From Polyangiaceae bacterium (GTDB taxonomy: Bacteria; Myxococcota_A; Polyangia; Polyangiales; Polyangiaceae): a stretch of DNA of 56,007 bases. This document shows, one piece after another, positions 50,790 through 56,007 of this stretch. The stretch is from assembly GCA_025453595.1 (NCBI GenBank), contig JALOQB010000001.1, forward strand, positions 1 to 56,007. Direction: 5' to 3'. The notes beneath the pieces are model-generated. The model saw only the letters and a program-made list of their open reading frames with translations. It was not told the DNA's origin and ran no database searches. Position 1 is the first letter of the stretch; each line of letters opens with the position of its first letter. Made by a program: the position numbers and the translations under genes.

Positions 50790-51044
50790 CCCCCCTCGCA
50801 ATTCATCGCCCGGGCAAAGGACAGGCACCGGACCAGGGGCGACAGGCGCCGGACAGAAGGCAAAGAACCCCCGATCCGCCCCCCAACCGCCAGGATCCCG
50901 GGGCAAACCCCTGGGCCTGGCCTCCGCGGACCACACCAGCCACGCAGGCACCGGGATCCAAGAGGATTCGCCCCCAGGAGGGGTCGACGGAAGGGGGGTG
51001 GGGAGAGCTGGGGAGAGGGGATACCCACAGGGTAACCAACAGGC

Positions 51045-51567
51045 TGTGGACAACCCGTGGACGAGCCCCCGGGCCGGGATCCCCCATCAGTCCCTTGGAT
51101 CCAAGCCGATCAGGCCGCAAAAAGGCGCTGAAACCAGTTGTCCCCAGGTGTTGAACAGGCTGTGGAAACCCTTGGATCCAAGGAGTCCACAGCCTGTGGG
51201 GAGCGACGGAGCAACCTGTGGACAGGCTGTGGGTAGCCGGTGGATAGCCTTGGATCCAAGGTTTTTCATCCACAGCCCTGGGGATTTCTTGACAGCCGCA
51301 ACAAGCACCAAAACGCGCCGATTTTCCCGTGGATCACCTTGGATCCAAGGCTGTTCATCCGCGCAGCCCCGCGGGGGGCTGGGGAAAAGCCTGTGGCCAA
51401 CCTCTTTGGATCCTTGGGGTTCCCCGTGGGGAAGTGAGGTCGGTTTGCACCCTGTCGCAGATGCGTCACCAGGAAACCCCCCGGTTTGTCCACGAGTTAC
51501 CAGGGCCCCTGTGGAGAGAATTCACCAAGGATCTCAAGGGGATGCAGGGTTATCCCCGATCTCCACA
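51045..51567. promoter_or_regulatory. Cluster of DnaA-box-like nonamers
   Basis: Against the consensus TTATCCACA (relaxed TTNTNCACA): TTGTCCACA at 51053-51045 (minus), GTTTCCACA at 51169-51161 (minus), CTGTCCACA at 51225-51217 (minus), TCATCCACA at 51266-51274, TTGTCCACG at 51486-51494, CTCTCCACA at 51518-51510 (minus), TTATCCCCG at 51550-51558 and ATCTCCACA at 51559-51567. Only the first fits the relaxed consensus fully; the rest differ by one or two bases. The last two adjoin the AT-rich element. Confidence 0.65.
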
Positions 51568-51663
51568 GGACAGACTACTGCTGCGATCTCTTTTTTAAAA
51601 ATTTCTGGATCAGAATTCTTGGGAGAGAGACCCGCTTGCCGGGCTGGAGCGCTTGGATCCAAG
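51094..51663. repeat. Five perfect CTTGGATCCAAG palindromes
   Basis: Exact 12-base palindromes at 51094-51105, 51171-51182, 51249-51260, 51338-51349 and 51652-51663; most extend by a further matching C/G pair. The first four start 77, 78 and 89 bases apart. Degenerate relatives sit at 50951-50962 and 51405-51416. They interleave with the DnaA-like boxes and flank the AT-rich element. They are probably binding sites for a dimeric protein, identity unknown. Confidence 0.92.
51588..51605. other. AT-rich element, candidate DNA unwinding element
   Basis: A T6-A5-T3 tract (CTCTTTTTTAAAAATTTC), the longest A/T run in the origin region, just right of the paired nonamers at 51550-51567 and about 290 bases before dnaN. 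Confidence 0.6.
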
Positions 51664-51895
51664 GTCTCCGTCGCACCCTGGGCCCCCCCTGTGCTGGAGG
51701 GCCCAGGAAGGTGCGGGAAGAAAGCTCAGCTCAAGCATCCAGGGGCGAAACTAGGAGGGGTCCGGAGGGTGGGCCAAATTTGTGAACGAATTTTTTTGAG
51801 CACCGGCCAGAGGGGCCCAGGGGGAGCATTTCTTGACCCTCCCGGGGCGTCACCCTGGTTGCAGGGACCTGGGCGCAAAGGTATCGAGCCGGGCT

Positions 51896-53071
51896 ATGGA
51901 TCTGACCGTCGCGAAGAAGGATTTGCTCCGCATGGCCAAGCGCGCCCAGGCGGTGGCCGACAAGAAGAGCACGATGCCCGTGCTGTCGAACGTGCTCCTC
52001 GACGCGAGCGCGGGCGGTGAGCTGGTGATGAAGGCCACGGATCTGTACATGTCCGTGAGCGGGGCGATCCATGCAGAGATCCGGAAGCGAGGGTCCATCG
52101 CGCTGCCTGCCAAGAACCTCTTCGACCGGGTGAACACCATGCCCGACGGCCCGGTGCTGATCTCGACGGCGGACAACGGGGCGACGACGCGGATCCGATC
52201 CGGGGTGGGCAAGCTGGAGTTCCGTCTGGCCGGCATCCCCGGGGCAGATTTCCCCCAGCTGCCGGCGCCGGCAGAAGAGGCCACGCGCTTCAAGCTCCCG
52301 GCCGAGCTGCTCAAGCGGCTGATCAACCACACCAAGTTCAGCATCTCCCCGGACGACACCCGGCCCAACCTCAACAGCGCGCTGTTCGAGTGGCACGAGA
52401 GCCGGATCCGGATGGTCACGACCGACGGCCACCGGCTTTCGAAGATGGAGGTGGCCCTCGGGGAGACCCAGGGCGCGACCGCCACGCTGCTGCTGCCGCT
52501 CAAGGCCATCAGCGAGCTGGAGCGGCTGGCGGACGAGGCCCTCGCGGAGGCCAAGGGGGAAAAGGAGGCGACCCCGCCCCACGTGGTGCTGATCCCCTCG
52601 GACGGGAGCGCCTTCTTCGAGGTGGCCGGGGCCCTCTTCAGCGTCAAGCTCGTGGACGCCCAGTTCCCCTCGTACAAGAAGGTCATCCCGGAGCAATCGA
52701 GCCGCATGGCCCGCATCCCCGCCGCTGGCTTCGCCGAGCGCCTCCGCGCCGTCAGCCTGGCGGCCAACGAGCGCACCGGGGGCATCAAGCTCACCCTGTC
52801 CCCCGGCACCCTCCGCATCTCGAGCGAGAGCCCCGAGCACGGCGAGGCCAGCGACGAGCTGCCCATGGATTACCAGGGCAGCGAGATCACCATCGGCTTC
52901 AACGCCAAGTATTTCCAGGACGTCCTCGCCTCGATCAAGGACGACGGCGACGAGGTGCTCCTCGGGCTCTCCGGCGAGCTTGACCCCGCGGTCCTTCGCC
53001 CTGCCTACCCGGAGACCGAGGACGCCGCCAGGTACGACTTCGTCGCCGTCGTGATGCCCATGCGCATCTGA
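51896..53071 (+). CDS. dnaN: DNA polymerase III beta subunit (sliding clamp)
   Basis: 391 residues. Three clamp domains; MDLTVAKKDLLRMAKRAQAVADKKSTMPVLSNVLLDA at the start, TTDGHRLS in domain 2 and the C-terminal VVMPMRI (usual MPMRL) are diagnostic. The clamp encircles DNA and tethers polymerase III. A short insert rich in Glu/Lys (EALAEAKGEKEATPP, near residue 220) is longer than in E. coli. The ATG at 51896 gives the canonical N-terminus; the longer reading frame runs back into origin DNA. It sits directly beside the putative origin without dnaA. Confidence 0.97.
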   Translation: MDLTVAKKDLLRMAKRAQAVADKKSTMPVLSNVLLDASAGGELVMKATDLYMSVSGAIHAEIRKRGSIALPAKNLFDRVNTMPDGPVLISTADNGATTRIRSGVGKLEFRLAGIPGADFPQLPAPAEEATRFKLPAELLKRLINHTKFSISPDDTRPNLNSALFEWHESRIRMVTTDGHRLSKMEVALGETQGATATLLLPLKAISELERLADEALAEAKGEKEATPPHVVLIPSDGSAFFEVAGALFSVKLVDAQFPSYKKVIPEQSSRMARIPAAGFAERLRAVSLAANERTGGIKLTLSPGTLRISSESPEHGEASDELPMDYQGSEITIGFNAKYFQDVLASIKDDGDEVLLGLSGELDPAVLRPAYPETEDAARYDFVAVVMPMRI

Positions 53072-53168
53072 GCGCCGCCGCGCGGAGGCCCGCGGCCGCT
53101 GTCCAGAACTTCCCTGGACCCCCGGCCCGCCGACCGCCGCGGCCCTGCCCCCTCGAAGATTGCCCCAG

Positions 53169-54281
53169 ATGGAGCCACTCCTCCTCGAACACCTCGCGGT
53201 CCGCGAGTTCCGCAACATCGAGCGGGCCGACCTGAGGCCCGGGCGCCGGCTCACGGTCATCAGCGGCGACAACGGCCAGGGGAAGACCTCGCTGCTGGAG
53301 GCCATCTACTTCGCCGCCACGTCCAAGAGCTTCCGTACCCCCCGGCTCTCCGAGGTGACGCGCCACGAGCATGCCATCGCCTCGGTGCGAGCGCGCTTCC
53401 GGGACGGACCGGGGGGGCTGAGCCGGGAGCAGCTCGCCAGCATCGACGAGGGGCAGCGCGCCGTGAAGATCGACGAGCGCAGGCCCCCCTCGCTGGCGGC
53501 CTACGCGGTGCGCTCCCCCATCGTGTGCTTCCACAGCGCCGAGCTCGAGCTCTCCACCGGGGCCGCCTCGGCGCGGCGCACCCTGCTGGACCGGGTCTCC
53601 CTGTTCCTGGAGCCGGGGAGCCTCGACCACCGGGAGCGCTACCGCAAGGCCCTGCGCGAGCGCCAGAAGGCCCTCTCGGTCCGGGGGCCTGACTCGCCGG
53701 AGCTGGGCCCCTACGAGGAGCTCTGCGCCCGCCACGGGTCCGCCGTGTCCAGGTCCCGGGGGCGCGCGGCCGAGGCGGTGAACGCCTGCCTGCCCGAGAT
53801 GTTCTCCCGCATCGCCGCCCCGGGCCTCACCCTGGAGGCCATCTTCAAGCGCGGAGGCAGCGACGACGAGCAGCACATGCTCCAGGAGCTGGCCGCCCGC
53901 CGGGCCCGGGACCGCCTGCGCGGCGCCCCGGGCTTCGGCCCCCACCGGGACGAGCTCAACCTGACCATCGACGGCCACCAGGCCCGCGTCGTCGCCTCCC
54001 AGGGGCAGCACCGCGCCCTCACCCTGGCCCTCAAGCTGGCCGAATTCCAGGCCATCGCCCGGGCCCGGGGCGTCCTCCCGATCCTCCTGCTCGACGACGT
54101 CTCCAGCGAGCTCGATCGGGATCGCACCGCCGCCTTGCTCCTGCTGCTGGGCCAGATGGGCGCCCAGATCTTCCTCACCACCACCCGCCCGGAGCTCATC
54201 CTCACCCCCTGGGTTCGCCCCCTCGAGCGCGTCGATGTCCGCCTGGAGAGCGGCGCCCTGAACCCCATCGACGCCCCCTGA
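53169..54281 (+). CDS. recF: DNA repair/replication protein RecF
   Basis: 370 residues. SMC-like ATPase: Walker A GDNGQGKTS (33-41), family block YFAATSKSFRT, signature SQGQHRALTLALKLAE, Walker B ILLLDDVSSELD. RecF loads RecA at gaps with RecO and RecR. The ATG at 53169 (MEPLLLEHLAVREFRN) is preferred to a TTG nine bases upstream. It lies 97 bases after dnaN and 130 before gyrB, the classic order. Confidence 0.96.
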   Translation: MEPLLLEHLAVREFRNIERADLRPGRRLTVISGDNGQGKTSLLEAIYFAATSKSFRTPRLSEVTRHEHAIASVRARFRDGPGGLSREQLASIDEGQRAVKIDERRPPSLAAYAVRSPIVCFHSAELELSTGAASARRTLLDRVSLFLEPGSLDHRERYRKALRERQKALSVRGPDSPELGPYEELCARHGSAVSRSRGRAAEAVNACLPEMFSRIAAPGLTLEAIFKRGGSDDEQHMLQELAARRARDRLRGAPGFGPHRDELNLTIDGHQARVVASQGQHRALTLALKLAEFQAIARARGVLPILLLDDVSSELDRDRTAALLLLLGQMGAQIFLTTTRPELILTPWVRPLERVDVRLESGALNPIDAP

Positions 54282-54411
54282 CTCTCGCCGCCTCGATCGG
54301 CCCTCCGGCAGGCCTCGGCGTGACAGAAAATGACCTTCACATAAGGTGGCGATGGGGGTGGGGAAAGGCTATACTGAGATGACTGGTAACCACGGAAATT
54401 TACGGCGAAAA

Positions 54412-55503
54412 ATGGCTCAAAACACCACGACTCCTCCTCCCCAGCCCGACGCCGCCCCCAGCACCCCTCCCCCGCCCCCTCCGGAGGGGGCCGGCGGCGA
54501 CTACGGTGCCAGCGCCATCCAGGTGCTCGAAGGCCTGGAGGCGGTGCGCAAGCGCCCGGGGATGTACATCGGCAACGTGGTGGACGGCACCGCTCTCCAC
54601 CACCTCATCTGGGAGGTGATCGACAACTCGGTGGATGAGCACCTCGCGGGGCACTGCAAGCACATCGAGATCGGTCTCCTGGCCGACGGCTCGGTCTCGG
54701 TCACCGACGACGGTCGCGGCATCCCGGTGGGGATGCACGAGCGGGGCGTCTCCGCCGCCGAGGTGGTGATGACGAAGCTCCACGCGGGGGGCAAGTTCAA
54801 CAACAACACCTACGCCATCTCCGCCGGTACCCACGGGGTCGGCGTGAGCGCCGTCAACGCGGTCTCCGAGCTCCTGGTCCTCGAGATCCGCCGCGAGGGC
54901 AAGCTCTGGCGCCAGGAGTACCGCAAGGGCTCCCCCTCTCACCCCCTCGAAGCGGTCCGCGACATCACCCCTGAGGAAGGCACCGGCACCCGCGTCATCT
55001 TCAAGCCCGACACCGAGATCTTCCCCGCCAACGAGTTCAACGTCTTCAACTACGACACCATCTCGGGGCGCCTCCGCGAGCACGCCTTCCTCAACCCGGG
55101 CCTCCGCATCAGCCTCTCCGACGAGCGCTCCAGCCGCTCCGATTCCTACGAGTACAGCGGCGGGATCGTCGACTACGTCACCCTCATCAACAAGGGCAAA
55201 TCCCCCATCCACCCGGAGGTGCTCCGCATCACCGGCACCCAGGATGGAGTCCATGTCGACCTCGCCCTCCAGTGGAACGAGACCTACAACGACCTGGCCT
55301 TTTGCTACACCAACAACGTCAGCAACAAGGACGGCGGCACCCACCTCACGGGCCTCAAGGGCGCCCTCACCCGCACGTTCAACAACTACGCCACGCAGAA
55401 CAACCTGCTCTCCGGCCTTCATCGAAAAGGTTGGGATATCGAGAATCGAGATTGGATTTCCCGATGGTTCTCGAAACGACTTTTTGAGATCTTTGATTTC
55501 TAG
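54412..55503 (+). CDS. gyrB: DNA gyrase subunit B, truncated by a foreign junction
   Basis: The intact part (residues 1 to about 337) is normal GyrB: GHKL ATPase motifs EVIDNSVDEHLAG, VTDDGRGIPVG and SAGTHGVGVSAVN (usual GLHGVG), then the transducer region. After NNYATQNNLLSGL (about base 55419) homology stops and about 28 unrelated residues lead to TAG at 55501-55503. About 450 residues, including TOPRIM, are missing. The cell could not live on this copy alone. The break coincides with a fall in GC, so it is more likely an assembly join than a mutation. The ATG at 54412 is chosen after a poor leader; residues 2-27 are a Thr/Pro-rich extension. Confidence 0.9.
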   Translation: MAQNTTTPPPQPDAAPSTPPPPPPEGAGGDYGASAIQVLEGLEAVRKRPGMYIGNVVDGTALHHLIWEVIDNSVDEHLAGHCKHIEIGLLADGSVSVTDDGRGIPVGMHERGVSAAEVVMTKLHAGGKFNNNTYAISAGTHGVGVSAVNAVSELLVLEIRREGKLWRQEYRKGSPSHPLEAVRDITPEEGTGTRVIFKPDTEIFPANEFNVFNYDTISGRLREHAFLNPGLRISLSDERSSRSDSYEYSGGIVDYVTLINKGKSPIHPEVLRITGTQDGVHVDLALQWNETYNDLAFCYTNNVSNKDGGTHLTGLKGALTRTFNNYATQNNLLSGLHRKGWDIENRDWISRWFSKRLFEIFDF

Positions 55504-55658
55504 CATCTACAGGATTACGCAATTGAGTGTGGGAAGTTCGCTTTGTCTATTGTGAAACAGCAGACAATAGGAATAGGTAGGCTGGGACCATTGTGACCAA
55601 AATCCATAAGCTCGGGACAATGGTCCCAAGCTACGGTCAAAAGGTGACTCTTGTCGAA
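55420..55658. other. Low-GC segment of different origin, no gene seen
   Basis: From about 55420 the composition falls abruptly from very GC-rich to roughly balanced by eye. No open frame here is convincing. It holds a short stem CTATTGT/ACAATAG (55547-55553 with 55564-55570) and a 12-base inverted repeat further right. It lies 3' of the minus-strand smpB. Confidence 0.75.
55583..55628. terminator. 12-base-pair stem-loop downstream of smpB
   Basis: TGGGACCATTGT (55583-55594) and ACAATGGTCCCA (55617-55628) are perfect reverse complements around a 22-base loop, 30 bases past the smpB stop on the minus strand. There is no T tract, so it is either an end-of-transcript hairpin or a protein site. 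Confidence 0.45.
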
Positions 55659-56007
55659 CTACCTGCCTTTCGCTTTTCCACGAATGGCACGCTGGATTTC
55701 ACGTTTGGCGTCATTCTTTTTCATCGTCTCCCGTTTGTCGTGAAGTTTCTTCCCTTTGCAGAGACCCATCACACATTTGGCGACCCCTCGATCCGTAAAG
55801 TAGAGACGGAGCGGGACCAAGGTCAGACCACGTTCTTTCGATCGCCCTGCAAACTTCAAGAACTCGCGACGATGAATCAATAGTTTTCGAACCCGTTTGG
55901 TTGGATGGTTCCAGATGGTCGCCTGGCGGTATTCGTCAATTTCGCACCCAACTAACCAGAGTTCACCATCTTTGATTCGTCCATAGGCTTCTTCGATGGA
56001 GCATTTT
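55659..56007 (-). CDS. smpB: SsrA-binding protein SmpB, 5' end cut by window edge
   Basis: The frame is open from the window edge: KCSIEEAYGRIKDGELWLVG, then CEIDEYRQATIWNHPTKRVRKLLIHRREFLKF, then LTLVPLRLYFTDRGVAKCVMGLCKGKKLHDKRE and a basic tail ending GKAKGR. The OB-fold core and the KKLHDKRE C-terminal motif are diagnostic of SmpB, which binds tmRNA for ribosome rescue. The first about 30 residues are outside the window. The wording RQATIWNHPTKR...VMGLCKGKKLHDKRETMKK is closest to planctomycete proteins as I remember them; this and the lower GC suggest a different genome from the rest of the window. Confidence 0.93.
   Translation of the reverse strand, partial: KCSIEEAYGRIKDGELWLVGCEIDEYRQATIWNHPTKRVRKLLIHRREFLKFAGRSKERGLTLVPLRLYFTDRGVAKCVMGLCKGKKLHDKRETMKKNDAKREIQRAIRGKAKGR

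Larger units (their letters stand above)
50594..51895. other. Putative chromosomal origin of replication (oriC) region
   Basis: A 1.3-kb stretch with no convincing gene: all open frames here read as low-complexity Arg/Pro/Gly. It lies directly upstream of dnaN-recF-gyrB. It contains DnaA-box-like nonamers, a T/A tract suited to unwinding, eleven GGATCC cores, about twenty GATC sites by hand count, long palindromes and an 18-base direct repeat. Position and content together make it the origin; dnaA itself is not adjacent. Confidence 0.8.

Noticed and set aside
50594-51895. Overlapping small open frames on both strands in the origin region
   Set aside because: They translate to low-complexity Pro/Arg/Gly strings with no start signals, and their DNA is full of palindromes and DnaA-like boxes.
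54346-54411. Upstream start for gyrB giving 22 more residues
   Set aside because: The extra residues (MAMGVGKGYTEMTG...) have no match to the family start and the ATG at 54412 begins a plausible Thr/Pro-rich N-terminus.
1-56007. tRNA, rRNA or riboswitch genes
   Set aside because: I looked for cloverleaf and rRNA-like blocks and saw none I could support; small RNAs without conserved sequence would escape this reading.

Overview
The window reads as chromosomal DNA of a very GC-rich myxobacterium-like bacterium (phylum Myxococcota, most like the Polyangiales). This is inferred from gene content: many lipoproteins with Gly/Ser/Pro-rich linkers, two eukaryotic-type Ser/Thr kinases, an MglA polarity GTPase, secreted hydrolases, a TSP3/OmpA-type protein, and pervasive G/C third positions. 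No rRNA or tRNA gene was seen. The two ends behave differently. The left end is a hexanucleotide microsatellite in inverted orientation. The last ~590 bases have clearly lower GC and carry a planctomycete-like smpB fused into the middle of gyrB, which is most likely an assembly chimera.

Layout. 0.2-6 kb: a secreted matrixin-type metalloprotease with a microsatellite tail, then a minus-strand run of lipoproteins (thioredoxin-like, PAP2 phosphatase, unknowns). 6-9 kb: an XRE regulator behind a perfect palindrome, unknown proteins, and a metallophosphoesterase with altered metal ligands. 9-14 kb: a four-gene minus operon of Ser/Thr kinase, membrane metallophosphoesterase, VWA protein and rhodanese. 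14-18 kb: a giant TPR/DUF3857 lipoprotein whose transglutaminase-like domain lacks the catalytic Cys. 18-25.4 kb: a minus run of Kal-Kce fusion enzyme, MglA, amidase, a second Ser/Thr kinase and a secreted alpha/beta hydrolase. 25.4-30.6 kb: a PLP decarboxylase, then a TetR regulator and a three-gene DevBCA/MacB-like exporter, with a shared operator-like motif ahead of tetR and ahead of the exporter.

30.7-32.6 kb is the most disturbed native region. The 3' end of an acidic coiled-coil protein gene is repeated about 850 bp downstream with an in-frame 156-nt deletion. Between the copies lie two small overlapping genes; the second looks like a Doc/Fic-fold protein that has lost its catalytic motif. 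32.6-41.5 kb: unknown membrane protein, two Gly-rich secreted proteins (one S41/PDZ-like), efp, a TPR protein, and an rplU-rpmA-HAD-membrane protein operon. 41.6-50.6 kb: a three-gene surface operon (TSP3/OmpA, HEAT, FGE-like), a NiCoT-like permease, a second secreted hydrolase and an ATP-grasp protein.

50.6-51.9 kb is a 1.3-kb non-coding region that I read as the chromosomal origin: degenerate DnaA boxes, an AT-rich unwinding element, and an unusual family of GGATCC-centred palindromes (five perfect CTTGGATCCAAG copies), followed by dnaN, recF and a truncated gyrB. dnaA is not next to it. The items I consider most worth following are the origin palindromes, the duplicated gene tail with its Doc-like insert, the Kal-Kce fusion, and the TetR/exporter operator pair.
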